A stretch of DNA of 64,000 bases from Pectinophora gossypiella (GCF_024362695.1 NC_065414.1:1071501-1135500), one strand, 5' to 3'; positions 33,801 to 38,892 are shown, numbered from the stretch's first letter. A program made the numbers and translations. The notes: generated by a model from the letters alone, not told the origin.

Positions 33801-34478
33801 TGGCTGTCAATTGTTTTCTGGTGGTTTTCAGCTTTGCCAACCAAACTGTAAAATTTTGTCAGTATGACATTCTAAATCTAAACATACCTGATCCCAGAGT
33901 CCAAACGACGAGTACTTCTGTGGCGTGGTCCTGACAGACCAGTCATTTGGCCCGAGCTGAGCAGCAGTTGGAGTTAGCGGTATCTTGGTGAAATATCCCA
34001 TGTGATCACCAGCTTCTAAGAGCAACACTTTGGTCCTTGGGTTCTCTGAAAGCCGCGCGGCTAGCACGCAACCCGCTGTCCCTGCGCCTACTATAAAGTT
34101 TATAGCAATTACTACGTTTGAAAGAATTTTAAAGTGAGTATATTGTTTCAGGCGTGGGTGTTACAGTACGCTGCGGCGGCGCTGCAACCCGCAGAGAGGA
34201 ATAGTGTGTACTATAATGTAGCAGGTATCATCCCCTTGTTACACAAGTAAGTATATACTTATGTTTATTTATGCAGGCGCTTAAAAAGACCTATAAAATA
34301 AATATTTAAATAACATATTAATATTACCATGTACATAATTATAACACTCACCTATAACATAATCATATCTTTTATGAGGCTGGACTATAATACTAGTATA
34401 ACCATTAGTATATTTCTGATACACCACATAAGACACAAACGCTATAATCACACCGAAAATATACGAATAAACAGTCAT
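8985..34478 (-). CDS. GMC oxidoreductase (glucose dehydrogenase/ecdysone oxidase-like), 11 exons
   Basis: Exons in transcript order: 34478-34352, 34090-33888, 33191-32967, 31572-31360, 30639-30476, 26420-26260, 14668-14547, 13823-13640, 13115-12968, 12656-12480, 9120-8985. Every intron is GT-AG, the phases agree at all ten junctions, and the sum is 1860 nt (619 aa plus stop), the usual insect GMC length. An N-terminal hydrophobic segment (about residues 4-20) suggests a membrane anchor or uncleaved signal. The FAD-binding GAGTAG motif follows, then LLLEAG, the GMC signature PRGKGLGGSG, SAGSIKTPQLLMLSGIGP, and the C-terminal active site HHAAGTC with DASVLP and PNSVLIAMAE. The family uses FAD to oxidise alcohols such as sugars or ecdysteroids; the substrate cannot be told. 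The catalytic His (HAAGT) and Asn (PNS) are kept, so it is probably active. Confidence 0.93.
9459..11212. mobile_element. 1754-bp TIR DNA transposon, apparently non-autonomous
   Basis: The ends are inverted repeats identical over about 34 bp: the outer TCGACGGGGAAGAAGC, then AAATACTCCTATCTTACA. The CTCCTATCT word recurs inside (near 9689 and 9711). Comparison with uninterrupted repeat H implies a 2-3-bp target duplication (CT or CTT). The inside is AT-rich with no transposase seen; ORFs are at most 65 codons. It sits in intron 10 of the GMC gene. Superfamily unassigned. Confidence 0.8.
10353..10384. repeat. 32-bp perfect palindrome inside the transposon
   Basis: TTCAGGAATGTGTTCC is followed at once by its exact reverse complement, with no spacer. 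Confidence 0.9.
11336..12479. other. Rest of GMC intron 10, unassigned
   Basis: Holds a GC-richer patch (about 11560-12080) with CACCGCCAGTCTCACGC and CGACATCTAGCGACA, probably remains of a mobile element, but no protein motif is clear. The remainder is AT-rich. Confidence 0.35.
12480..12656 (-). CDS. GMC exon 10: catalytic His
   Basis: Encodes REVAVTGHHAAGTCAGG, carrying the catalytic His of the HxxGT motif. A Lys- and Pro-rich insert (KPKEKSSKPKSPP) is unusual for the family. Donor CTCAG/GTAAT. Confidence 0.93.
12721..12821 (-). pseudogene. Broken duplicate of the 5' part of GMC exon 10
   Basis: About 100 bp matching exon 10 and its acceptor: GGGCTCTTAGGTTAA, TTCTTTGGGTTTCGC, CCTGAGAGGTC, GCAGTTGTTTAAGTCTGAGA. 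An insertion of about 10 nt shifts the frame and brings stops, and the catalytic half is missing. It lies in intron 9, 64 bp upstream of the real exon in transcript direction, and keeps a TTTCTCAG acceptor. Confidence 0.8.
12968..13115 (-). CDS. GMC exon 9
   Basis: Encodes AMRRAELMVATQPFKDIGA and ends with a basic KRKR stretch before donor GAA/GTAAG. Confidence 0.88.
13130..13455 (+). repeat. Repeat K, split by repeat R
   Basis: The outer parts (CATCATCAGCC, CCACTGCT; then GGACACAGGCC, CTGCCCGCATCCAGCG) resemble 50355-50480. Repeat R at 13170-13375 lies between them. Confidence 0.5.
13170..13375 (+). repeat. Repeat R (copy 2)
   Basis: Matches 5185-5345: ATAGGCTTGCG, CACCTGATG, ACGATGTGGTCT, GGAAGAGGCAAAAT. 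Confidence 0.5.
13640..13823 (-). CDS. GMC exon 8
   Basis: Encodes LQPRSRGTVTLRDS and PPVVDPNYLHH, the conserved P-S-RG-V-L block. Ends AGAG/GTATG. Confidence 0.93.
13977..14300 (+). repeat. SINE-A, full-length tRNA-derived SINE
   Basis: Best copy of the family. The tRNA-like head has A box TGGTCCAGTGGTTGAG and B box GGGTTCGAATCCC. The body runs CACAAAAATCACTTTGTGATC, GGCTGATCACCTGATTGTCC, GTTGGTCCCGG to the end near CACGATAGAAAAAGAAG. Copies are spread through the window in both orientations. Confidence 0.85.
14330..14490 (-). repeat. Repeat L fragment, inverted
   Basis: AGGACTCTTGTCCTCCGCCT, TACTGTTACCCTCTGTCAGG and CTGTCTGACGCGA are reverse-complement matches to repeat L, with an AAGC microsatellite at 14378-14398 inserted. 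Confidence 0.55.
14547..14668 (-). CDS. GMC exon 7
   Basis: Completes the Gly codon of exon 6 and encodes GLFSFPPVAGVEFQDTSA. Acceptor AAACAG, donor CAG/GTATG. Confidence 0.88.
14717..14940 (-). repeat. Repeat E, LINE 3' end
   Basis: Matches the family at 39876-40345: AAAAATATCTTTAT, GGTAACATAGTTACACTTTG, GCCGGGGAAAAGAAGCTGC, AGGGCCCTAGAC. It is the 3' UTR of a minus-strand LINE. Confidence 0.65.
15157..15505 (-). repeat. LINE 3' end with (GAAA)n tail
   Basis: A (GAAA)n run at about 15165-15188, then ACATTTATTACTTCCGG and a segment with GGCGTGAGCCACGATGC. On the minus strand this reads as a LINE 3' UTR ending in TTTC repeats. The clade is not determined. Confidence 0.5.
15783..15787 (+). 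repeat. Target-site duplication AATTA, left
   Basis: Matches AATTA at 25303-25307 just outside the last LTR; BEL/Pao elements make 4-6-bp duplications. Confidence 0.85.
15788..16093 (+). repeat. LTR A (5' LTR)
   Basis: 306 bp, TG...CA. A hairpin with 7-bp stem (GTTCACG/CGTGAAC) is at 15789-15806. Confidence 0.92.
16097..16108 (+). promoter_or_regulatory. Primer binding site, tRNA-Arg type
   Basis: TGGCGACCGTGA lies 3 nt after LTR A. It is complementary to a tRNA 3' end TCACGGTCGCCA, which I recall as tRNA-Arg (TCG-type); the tRNA identity rests on memory. Confidence 0.7.
16109..17016 (+). other. Untranslated leader of the BEL/Pao element
   Basis: About 0.9 kb with a GC-rich stretch (16670-16910) before the gag ATG at 17017. 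No conserved protein in any frame. The second copy of the element lacks this leader. Confidence 0.6.
17017..18061 (+). pseudogene. gag 5' part, truncated (copy 1)
   Basis: Starts ATG at 17017 (MNDIKTLKVKRG). The N-terminal helical region and the capsid-like part (FDGNYSKWLEF, LVGRYDNK) are present. It ends at TTQ, before the zinc knuckles, where a 40-nt LTR piece joins out of frame. Gag coats the retroelement RNA particle; this copy has lost nucleocapsid, protease, RT and RNase H. Confidence 0.85.
18062..18101 (+). repeat. 40-nt LTR patch at the internal deletion
   Basis: Begins GCCAACGTGAACGC, i.e. in the loop of the LTR hairpin, and ends CGGCAACAC. It bridges gag and integrase; one base is shared at each junction. 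Confidence 0.85.
18102..19088 (+). pseudogene. Integrase and C-terminal domain remnant (copy 1)
   Basis: Corresponds to 23996-24982 of the long copy and is open to the TAA. It retains the catalytic core (GMDYAGPF, FSDNGRNF, GLAEAG) and the BEL-type C-terminal domain, but lacks the zinc-binding start and any initiator. Confidence 0.85.
19103..19408 (+). repeat. LTR B
   Basis: 306 bp, matching LTR A by eye, 14 nt after the copy 1 stop codon. Confidence 0.92.
19410..19474 (+). repeat. LTR patch joined to a tRNA-Arg-like 18-mer
   Basis: 19410-19457 is LTR sequence beginning just past the LTR hairpin (AACGCACC). 19454-19471 reads GTCCTGTCACGGTCGCCA, then AAA and the inverted LTR. The 18-mer extends past the element's own 12-nt primer site, so the extra bases cannot come from the element and fit a copied tRNA 3' end. 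Confidence 0.8.
19475..19780 (-). repeat. LTR C, inverted
   Basis: Full 306-bp LTR in reverse. The next bases TAC are the complement of the GTA that precedes LTRs B and D, so it was copied together with its upstream edge. Confidence 0.92.
19784..24982 (+). CDS. BEL/Pao gag-pol polyprotein, lacking its N-terminal start
   Basis: Open from the junction at 19784 to TAA at 24982. It lacks the first 74 or so gag codons present at 17017-17238, and no ATG near the junction restores them. In order: capsid region; Cys/His zinc knuckles (CNFCSGDHSIYTC, CPNCLKKGH, about 20655-20840); aspartic protease with DSG at 21032-21040; reverse transcriptase from about 21880 with YCDD at 22253-22264; RNase H with FCDAS near 22770; integrase zinc site (HLRLLH, CVACRR) near 23890-24010; DDE residues at 24101, 24299 and 24446; and a BEL C-terminal domain to the end. 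The order PR-RT-RH-IN and the Y-x-DD box fit Pao/BEL. All domains look undamaged except the missing start. Confidence 0.93.
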   Translation, partial: VDERDTTESEFTQSIACALTILEKHSKQYFHDANSNSAPDQSQSPHESQTIPAFKLPIIEISKFDGNYSKWLEFRDTYKSLIHENDRLLPIHKFHYLNSYLVGEAARITANLEVSTDNYIKAWELLVGRYDNKCFLINNHLNSLFNIESIQRVTENNLRSIIDHVNKDLRALSSLGQPTEQWDTLIIHMISMKLDSQTSFRWEEYKNSLSDMPSLQQFNKFLQNRADVLANYNQNKNEPFKRPTSNSNNNFKSNFNNNYKQERSQTKSFSCTTQVANSTTNSNDIRIKWVCNFCSGDHSIYTCPSFLAKSPEQRYSEAKKRNLCPNCLKKGHRLPQCKSGPCRECNKRHNSLLHSVSSQPASSTVSAQPAISSDVDTMDVAVNFSAQPVSHVMLSTALIKVHNPSNNRVETVRCLLDSGSQSTFMTKSLQDKLGLHCLPTNPIKVMGIGNTPCNIVSERCIVRLQSLHTNYTATLTCNVLSKLTGNIPKSSIDLKHFNLPPKILLADPQFCQSLPIDLLIGADLFWDIIGREQKSLGPNLPILRSSQLGWLVSGPILLGCAPPENLQCNFSTNLSDDLDSKMSKFWELEELPKRPLLNESEKECERHFLSNLTRAEDGRFCVRLPLKDTPDSLGDSYHLARKRFLSLEKRFRKNPQLKQSYVDFITEYKALGHCSESPVQRPEPSYFLCHHAVLREQSESTKLRVVFNGSAPTTTGVSLNDIQLIGPQVQDSLFAILLRFRHHKFVLAGDIDKFFRQVLVHEDDRNLQLILWRENEDQPIRTLRLNTVTYGFASASYLSTKCLWQLGEQCTDHTIKEIVQKDLYCDDLLTGADSKADLLYILNNTTAVLKSGCFNLRKFRSNAPDIFPASNVNLQEKLSLSDASSALGLGWDPETDDIHFTIEPPCSSSNVITKRHILSTSFRIFDPLGLLSPCTVQPKMLMQQLWRRGLDWDEPVPHDLQKEWHKISSSLPSLSNMTIPRRVLCDDPIQIELHSFCDASMLAYGACVYQRSTDKQGNITVNLLCAKSRVAPTKPPLTIPKLELLGALLSANLTKTVLESLRCPISSCTHWTDSTVVLAWLHSSPSKLKPFVANKTVEILEHTNLSSWQHVPTSSNPADFISRGVSAEKLPNLSMWWSGPSFLALDQSLWPVPATKNNINHLPEMKILSTTSADNPVLTDDSTPISTLPATTADDPVLTDDSHSISNYPETNTIKSTIKNNNNYDYNHLPSMNISLPTQVDDPFVSFINFSRFSKLKRTYAYVLRFVHNLKHPSSKIKGPLNVEELQKSFSILLRHAQMQSFPKEYSALSNQQSISSKNNLLSLTPFLDKEGVMRVGGRLDSSLYSFTKKHPAILDSNHHLTKLIFQFEHLRLLHAGPALMLSTVREYVWPTSGRRLARAVARACVACRRLRPAPLAPRMADLPAQRVTPAPAFQTIGMDYAGPFTILNKKGRGARTTKCYLCLFICFRYKCVHLEAVSDLSMEAFILSFRRFISRRGKPLEVFSDNGRNFVAAAKEINKFINDNVNNLSDFAANEGIKFNFHPAYAPHFSGLAEAGIKSAKHHIKRVLGLANLTFEELTTLFAQVEATMNSRPLYPLSSSPQDFLPLTPGHFLIGRPMTSLPSPAIPEDTSRTIQSRYKRLEMLRQSFWRRWQHDYIAELQQRTKWKENHNNLKIGDLVIIQEDNVPPLCWRLGRIKQLYPGADGIARVADINTTRGCVRRALTRLCPLLP
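24997..25302 (+). repeat. LTR D (3' LTR)
   Basis: 306 bp, TG...CA, followed by AATTA. Only 14 nt (CCGGGCCCCGAGTA) separate the stop from the LTR, with no purine run. Confidence 0.92.
25303..25307 (+). repeat. Target-site duplication AATTA, right
   Basis: Pairs with 15783-15787. Confidence 0.85.
25308..25721. other. Unassigned part of GMC intron 6
   Basis: No gene or known repeat. Contains CAATAAAATGGCG and a TATAATATTATAATATAAG run near 25680-25700. Confidence 0.35.
25722..26095. repeat. Two diverged ~135-bp direct units
   Basis: ACCAGTTTTTAGCTTCCTACC at 25722 and ACCAATTTTTAGTTTCCTACC at 25859 begin two related units. A GAGGAACAAACAAACAGACAG tail follows. Probably an old mobile element end. 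Confidence 0.5.
26180..26235 (+). repeat. SINE-A 3' tail
   Basis: CATGAGCC, then CCACCTCACAACCCACACGA, close to exon 6 of the GMC gene. Confidence 0.55.
26260..26420 (-). CDS. GMC exon 6: VGRNLHDH block
   Basis: Encodes KHVGRNLHDHMNIPVYV, the conserved VGxNLxDH block. Donor CGCG/GTGAG precedes the 11.6-kb intron holding the BEL/Pao element. Confidence 0.92.
26470..29338. mobile_element. 2.9-kb TIR DNA transposon in GMC intron 5
   Basis: The left end CTGCCGTGTCACGCACAAGT continues TCTGCTATCTTA. The right end is its imperfect inverse (GATAGCAGAGATTCG, TGACACGGCAG). TATA flanks both ends (26466-26469 and 29339-29342), giving a TATA or TA duplication. A TCTGCTAACTT word occurs inside both ends. 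It carries a decayed transposase on the minus strand. Confidence 0.8.
27180..28300 (-). pseudogene. Decayed DDE-like transposase
   Basis: Reading leftward across several frames I see a Cys-pair segment (YTRCSFCSHKRRRV, near 28260), SLNEKFVFSGKG with SWHKGKAG (near 27650-27720), CDNYTLQKKN (27530-27565) and LEPRYTLMAADTV (near 27421-27462). These resemble the DNCxxQNKN and LxxGHTxMxxD blocks of a cut-and-paste transposase group with an N-terminal zinc finger. Stops and frameshifts break it. The superfamily is not established; a 4-bp TATA duplication would suit Sola-type elements and TA would suit the mariner group. Confidence 0.5.
29395..29520 (-). repeat. Repeat F, LINE 3' tail
   Basis: (ATACA)n, then ACTCTTTATTGCAC and AGGCGGCCTTATTGCTA, the same as 50885-51000. 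Confidence 0.6.
29690..29990 (+). pseudogene. LINE C-terminal remnant
   Basis: Encodes IRTRKWRWIGHVLRRP and a basic tail with stop codons and frame breaks, matching the C-terminal RRWIGHxLR motif of LINE polyproteins. Confidence 0.65.
30010..30165 (+). repeat. Repeat P (copy 1)
   Basis: ATAGCAATTACGATTTTTTGAG and a GGCATTAACTACTTTCC segment are shared with 31590-31790, and the second part with 42440-42520, 46300-46380 and 47955-48015. Confidence 0.5.
30360..30452 (-). repeat. SINE-A tRNA-like head
   Basis: On the minus strand: GCCTCCACGGTCTATTGG (A box) and GGTTCGATTCC (B box), 72 nt in all. No flanking SINE body, so a truncated copy; a real tRNA is unlikely because the head matches the SINE. 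Confidence 0.6.
30476..30639 (-). CDS. GMC exon 5: GMC signature 2
   Basis: Encodes KEIILSAGSIKTPQLLMLSG and IGP, the second family signature. Donor AACAG/GTAAA leaves two bases of an Arg codon. Confidence 0.93.
30763..31333 (+). repeat. SINE-C, full length but split by an insertion
   Basis: tRNA head ACCGTGGTAGCCCAGTTC with B box GGTTCGAATCC at 30763-30830. A (GA)n run and LINE-like tail (30845-31070) follow, then the body resumes: GATTGTCGAATTTG, CACGTGCTCAGCGGTGAAGG, ACCTAACCTGTATTGGG, CAGACAGGCAGTCG. Confidence 0.7.
30845..30881 (+). repeat. (GA)n microsatellite
   Basis: Uninterrupted GA dinucleotides, at the edge of the insertion in SINE-C. Confidence 0.9.
31360..31572 (-). CDS. GMC exon 4: substrate-domain segment
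   Basis: 71 codons. The end AYLKPALNRKNLHVML matches the conserved GMC R-x-NL-V stretch; the N-terminal half is poorly conserved. Acceptor TTACAG, donor TCG/GTGAG. Confidence 0.88.
31590..31790 (+). repeat. Repeat P (copy 2)
   Basis: Shares ATAGCAATTACATTTTTTAC, GACGTGACTTATGGCAGG and GGACAAATGGGG with the other copies. Confidence 0.5.
31966..32487 (-). repeat. SINE-A, split by repeat B
   Basis: 3' half at 31966-32102, 5' half with the tRNA-like head at 32290-32487. Between them lie a (TTA)n run and repeat B. The order is as in an intact inverted SINE-A. Confidence 0.75.
32155..32289 (-). repeat. Repeat B (copy 2), inside SINE-A
   Basis: Near-identical to 7783-7915 over the TTTCCCACCGGGGTAAGCAG to CGCCGGTTCAGAG run. 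Confidence 0.7.
32605..32905 (-). repeat. SINE-D, full length
   Basis: On the minus strand: GAGGAGCTCAGTGGCGCAGC (tRNA-like A box), a TTGAAGTTAAGCAAC segment, AGGATGGGTGACC (5S-like), then GGGACCAACGG as its complement, and a body ending ATGATGATG. Lies in intron 3 of the GMC gene. Confidence 0.75.
32967..33191 (-). CDS. GMC exon 3: GMC signature 1
   Basis: 75 codons with PRGKGLGGSGQINF and RDYDNW, the family signature near the FAD. Acceptor TTCCAG, donor AAG/GTAAG. Confidence 0.93.
33283..33505 (+). repeat. Repeat L (copy 2)
   Basis: Matches 8312-8535 almost throughout (CAGAGGGCAGCAGTAACT, GGCGGAGGACAGGAGTCCTA). Confidence 0.7.
33888..34090 (-). CDS. GMC exon 2: FAD-binding motif
   Basis: Completes the Val codon and encodes GAGTAGCVLAARLSENP and LLLEAGDH, the N-terminal dinucleotide fold. 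Donor CAG/GTATG. Confidence 0.92.
34352..34478 (-). CDS. GMC exon 1: start and hydrophobic N-terminus
   Basis: ATG at 34478. Encodes a hydrophobic helix (FGVIIAFVSYVV) and then KRYDYVI. The exon ends ATAG before GTGAG and leaves one base of a Val codon. Confidence 0.9.
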
Positions 34479-34517
34479 TCTTAACTGTTACTTAACTTCC
34501 TCCACAAACTATGGAAA

Positions 34518-34553
34518 ACTGATATCCGTGTTACAAAGACGCGGTATTTAATA
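34518..34553 (-). promoter_or_regulatory. Core promoter of the GMC gene
   Basis: On the minus strand, TATTAAATA (34553-34545) lies about 33 nt upstream of TCAGT (34522-34518), an arthropod initiator match. This would give a 42-nt 5' UTR before the ATG at 34478. Confidence 0.5.
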
Positions 34554-35164
34554 CATTTGAGTATTTTTTGCTACTAAAAGTGGGTAATAGTGCGGTGAAC
34601 CGGCTTTCATTCTACTTAATTCGAGTATCGACAGCGTCCAGTCTAATTGAATTAAGAAGGGGTAGTCAACCTTTGGAATAAATATAGTCAGGTAGGTTAC
34701 GGTATTTATAGTAAAGGAAAGTTACTTGTATTGTTATTTTTAATATATTTTTATTGTTTTATTCTTACAATGTGAAAACTTTACGAAGTATTTTATTGGG
34801 ACCCTTGATAATCTTATTATGGCAGATAAAACAAGTAATCCACTTCGTAGTGCAATAAATCTGTTTAATAAAAGGTGCTTGAAGATTAATTATTTGTAAA
34901 ATAACAGATACAAATGGTACACTGACTTTAAAAAATATCTTTAACGCCTGTTATGTTGAGCACCACTGACATAATACTTAAAGAGGATTAATGTAACCAC
35001 AAAAGGGAAATCAATACATAGGTACATTAATTGATAGGCAGGTATACACATCCAGGTTGAAAGCGACCATCAGTATTGCATCAGTACGTTAATTTGATTT
35101 TACTTCAGAAAACTTTACACAAGTGATGTAATCTATTTTACATAGGTAATAGGCTAGTTTCCAA
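34554..35164. other. 5' flank of the GMC gene
   Basis: AT-rich with no ORF of note and no recognised repeat. It separates the GMC promoter from the 3' end of RSL24D1; both genes point leftward. Confidence 0.4.
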
Positions 35165-35420
35165 CTAGTCAAATCAGTTACTTTTTACTAAACGTCAAAA
35201 CACGAAATTACTATGGAATTTGTATGAAAAACACTCTGTGACGTCATAGAAAAACGTGACAAAATGTCGGACTTATTATTACGTTTTTCTTGATTAAAAT
35301 TCATAAATAAGTTTAATAGAAAAAAGAAAATGTTTTTCGTTAGTTTTAGATGTGTCTTTATTTAGTAATCAGAATTTCATAATTTATCTTGAACCTAGTA
35401 CACGACCCAATTACGGCAAT
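35165..35420 (+). repeat. Repeat N (copy 1)
   Basis: Matches 51563-51795 over about 230 bp: GTCAAAACACGAAATTACT, GGAATTTGTATGAAAAA, TTTATTTAGTAATCAGAATT. Confidence 0.7.
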
Positions 35421-35469
35421 GTGTATTTTTATTGAATACTTATATCTATATGTTCTCGTTTCGTTTCGT

Positions 35470-35562
35470 TGGCGGTCACTTCTGTAAAAAACCGGACTTG
35501 GCAAATATTCAGGTTAGGTAAGCGGACCCTGTGAAAATCGGGATAATGCTAGGGAGATGATG
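35470..35562 (+). repeat. SINE-C 3' end
   Basis: GGCGGTCACTTCTGTAAAAA, CAGGTTAGGTAAGCGGACC, ATAATGCTAGGGAGATGATG. Confidence 0.65.
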
Positions 35563-36093
35563 TTGTATAAGTTTTCGTTTCACCACAATCTTACTCAAGT
35601 GAGAATTTATGTAACAAATGCGTAGTCTACTAGCCTTGAAAAGTTCAAGATAGTAATTTTCAGAATTACGGACCATACCAGACCTGTTTTAAAATACACT
35701 GTACCTTTTTTATGCCTTAGAACATTGCACCAAGGAGTCCCAGACACAAAATTAATGTTTATGAAATTACTATTTACTGTTTGGCTTATCTTTTATTGTA
35801 TGGTAGAGTTGGATGTGTGGTAGGTAAGTGTAGTAAATAGGTATTGTTTGTAAAAAAACAACTAAAATACTTAAAAACTAATTTAATTACAAAGGTTGTA
35901 CAATAGATGAAAGTGAAAATTGTACTCGATTACAATCCATACAAAGTTTGCTTAGGGAAAGAAATAATTTATAAGCCACTGTCTTTGCTTAAAACGGGCC
36001 ACTCCACACATTTAGTGTTCTGAGGTTATAAAAATAAAAATCAAGTTCAAGTCCATACAGATTTGAGTTGTTCCAAAATTCAGAGAATTCAGT
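35563..36093. other. 3' flank of RSL24D1
   Basis: AT-rich; should hold the RSL24D1 3' UTR. I found no clear AATAAA on the minus strand close to the stop. Confidence 0.4.
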
Positions 36094-37386
36094 TTATAAG
36101 TCAATGTCTCCTCCGTCTTCAATCATGTCTCCAGTAGCAGGGACCATGACTGGTGCCTCAATGACTTGTTTACGGCCCTTAGAGTCAATAACTTGGATAG
36201 TTTCAGGTTCAACCTCCATTTCGGTGTCTTCCAAAGCTTGTCTCTGTTTGAGACCAGCTGCTGGGGATCTGAAACAAATATAAAGTTTGGAGATTTTACA
36301 AGCACAAAAATGTTGAAGGTTATCTAATTACCATCACATTTAAAGGGTTACAAAATTCCAAAATAATATGGGTATTTCATTCATATCTCTAATTTAATAG
36401 TGAGTAGGTAGGTTTTCTCTCTTGCAGGTTGTGAGTCAAAGATCCCTAACATGGCTAATGGAAAAATTACATAATTATAAAAGAAAGAGGTCTTTGCAGT
36501 GGAACAATACAAACAAGCAGCAAGTACGGCACTGTTCCCCAAATGATGGAACATCTTACATCATGTCCTGCATGCCAGAACACCTGTATGCAGGAGGATC
36601 TGATGAGTGCTGCAGATTGCACCATACTTTTCGCCAAGTTTTGAGCGAATACTATTCAACATGATAGGAAGAAGAGTGGTATCTAGTAAAGTAAAGCAAT
36701 AAATGCTTTGAACTATATCTGTACAAGTGTTAATTTTATTCATTTTATTATGATACTGTTGATAGGTAGGTTGTTTTGAAATCTAAAGCATGTTTAGTCT
36801 TCATAAGTGGTATAAATATTTCTATTACACAGTACAGATCTAAGATGATTAAATGCACTTTGTCTGCTTACGATACAGCATAATTTACAGCTATTTTCTT
36901 ACCTGATAAGTGAAATATCTCTCTGTACTTCTCTGACGTCTCTCTGCCATTCCACTTCTCTGCCTTTCCTCAGTCTCTGCATGATGTAGTTATTGGACCT
37001 CTTCTGTCTGATCTCCTCAACCTTCTTCATCGCTTCAATCGTTTTAGTCCACAATTCCCTGCTGTATTTTACAGGAGCATGACGACGCTTCTCAAACTCG
37101 AATGACGGGTCAATAGCCAATTCCTTGCCTGCAGTCTTACGGTAAGCTTTAGTCCATTTGGTCTTACGCGGGTTCTTCTTCTTTTTAAACGCTGCATGGC
37201 ATTTTGAACGGCAAAATCTGAAAATCTGGAACATCTTTTGGTTAGCTTACACTCGATGGCATAATTACGTGAAATATCGATGGAAACTAATGGAATTGTT
37301 GTTACCTTGCAATCGTTCCTGACAAATTGGATTCCGTGGCCAGGATATATCCTGGAGGAACAGAAATAACACGTTTCAATACGCAT
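36094..37386 (-). CDS. RSL24D1: Ribosome biogenesis protein RLP24 / RSL24D1
   Basis: Three exons, 37386-37306, 37225-36903 and 36268-36094, joined at GT-AG sites with matching phase: 579 nt, 192 aa plus stop TAA. The protein begins MRIETCYFCSSRIYPGHGI and continues FVRNDCK, FRFCRSKC, the L24e-type zinc finger (CxxC...CxxxC) with Cys at residues 6, 9, 32 and 36. NPRKTKWTKAYRK and the basic helix EEIRQKRSNNYI follow, and an acidic tail (DMIEDGGDIDL) closes it. Rlp24 sits on pre-60S particles in the nucleolus in the place later taken by ribosomal L24 and recruits the AAA-ATPase that releases it. The finger and linker separate it from RPL24 itself. I start at the ATG because the upstream in-frame codons lack one. 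Confidence 0.95.
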
Positions 37387-37401
37387 TTTTGGCGACAATC
37401 A

Positions 37402-37407
37402 CACGTG
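37402..37407. promoter_or_regulatory. E-box CACGTG near the RSL24D1 start
   Basis: Perfect E-box 16 bp upstream of the ATG. In Drosophila, Myc acts on ribosome-biogenesis genes through CACGTG close to the start site, so this is a plausible but unproven Myc site. Confidence 0.45.
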
Positions 37408-37409
37408 CG

Positions 37410-37984
37410 TGTTTTGGTCGCTTGACAGCTCCCGTCAAAAAAGAAAGATGGATGCTGGCTGTGTTGCCACAAGGAAAAAAATAATTCTAAACCATAGACA
37501 ACATTTTTTGCAGTGCCATCTAGTGGGCAGTAGAAAAACGTGAACTAAATTATTTTAGTTCTGCTATGCGATGCTAGATGTCGCTACCAGTAACATTTTA
37601 CATTTTAAAATCAAGTTTGTAAGCACGAAAATAAGTAGGCAGTTAATTTAACTTTTCAGTTGAGTGCCCGATTTATAGCTCCAAAAATACCACAGTGTTT
37701 ATGCCGCAAGATGGATGTTAAACGTGTAATTTATTCTACTCACACTTTCAAGATTAGTAGATACCTTTTGTAATGGTAAATTAGGTTTCTTACAACGGAG
37801 TTGCACTTGAAATGCATTTTTAGGACTAATTATATTTGAATATTTTTTTTTCGTGTACGTTGTGAGATCTATGATTGTCATCATCAAATCTGGTTTCAAA
37901 GTTGTTGTGCTGCTAAAGGATCGTGCAGCAACTACATACTCACTTAGGAAAAAACAGCAGAACATCTTACGGAATCGTTAAGCG
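37410..37984. other. Upstream of RSL24D1, unassigned
   Basis: Two inverted, diverged runs (TGCCATCTAGTGGGCAG near 37513 and GATGCTAGATGTCGCTACC near 37570) suggest a small foldback. The 88-codon ORF at 37965-37699 (-) has no recognisable domain. Confidence 0.35.
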
Positions 37985-38330
37985 ATATTCCGTTTTTCAC
38001 AGGGTCCGCTTACCTTATCAGAAGATTTGACTTTTACAGAAGTCGGTCTTTTACAGACAGGCAGTCGCCTGTCGAACCTACCAACCCGACGGGAACCATC
38101 TTCAACTCAAAAATGACATCCCAATACAGGTCAGGCCACATACAACCGAAATGCATTTCTCGGGTATGTGGGTTTCCTTACGATGCTTTCCTGCGCTACC
38201 GAGTTTATGATCATTATGTTCCAAACATGATTTCGAAAACTAATTGTTATTGGCGCATCGCTAACCGCGAAATCCAGAAGAAATCGAATTCAAAAATCGA
38301 ACATAAGTAAGTAATCGATGTAAATAACTG
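37985..38330 (-). repeat. SINE-C, diverged
   Basis: Reverse of the SINE-C body: CAGGGTCCGCTTACCTTA, CAGACAGGCAGTCGCC, TGCATTTCTCGGGTATGTGG, GATTTCGAAAAC. Confidence 0.65.
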
Positions 38331-38677
38331 TACCTAATAAAAAGTGCAATTTAAATTATCTACCTTAATAATTCATGGCCTTATAAAAGGCGTCTACTTA
38401 ACGCGTGCTTAGCAGCTGTAAGCTTCACAATGATTATTTAAAACAATAGTAAACACAAATTAAGATGTAAATGATTGTCGCCGGTGGTCTGCGCCGCTAC
38501 TTGTGTGGTAATGAGATGGTCATCGACCAGCGTGATCGGATTTGTGATCACCACATTAGCGGTCACAGTTTGGACATTCGATTCGCAAGTGGCCACTGTG
38601 GGTTAAACAACTGAGCATTGTGCTAAGTTATTTTTAGCGCAATTGTTGCGGATCAAAATGGAATGTTTAATGGTTTC
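38331..38677. other. Unassigned DNA
   Basis: A GC-richer stretch (38478-38600, GTCGCCGGTGGTCTGCGCCG) in AT-rich surroundings. No gene seen. Confidence 0.3.
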
Positions 38678-38850
38678 TCTTCTATCGTGAGGATTGTGAG
38701 GTGGATTACCAACCTCATCAAGCTTGGTGTCAGGGTTATTATGCAACCGCCAAAGGCTCCTGACATGACTCATGTAAGGACTATGGATTTACACCAGTAA
38801 GTAGTAATAGTAACCGGGACCAACGACTTAACTGCCTTCCGAAGCACATC
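38678..38850 (-). repeat. SINE-A 3' part
   Basis: TTCTATCGTGAGGATTGTGA, CAAAGGCTCCTGACATGACT, GTAACCGGGACCAACG. Confidence 0.7.
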
Positions 38851-38892
38851 ATCATCACTTTGGGATAGGCAGAGATGGGAGTATTAGGGCCA

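Noticed and set aside
36270..36902. Possible intronic snoRNA in RSL24D1 intron 2 (paired stems CCTGCAT/ATGCAGG and GTTCC/GGAAC, ACA-like word)
   Set aside because: No convincing C/D or H boxes at proper spacing, and the stems are too short for a normal H/ACA RNA.
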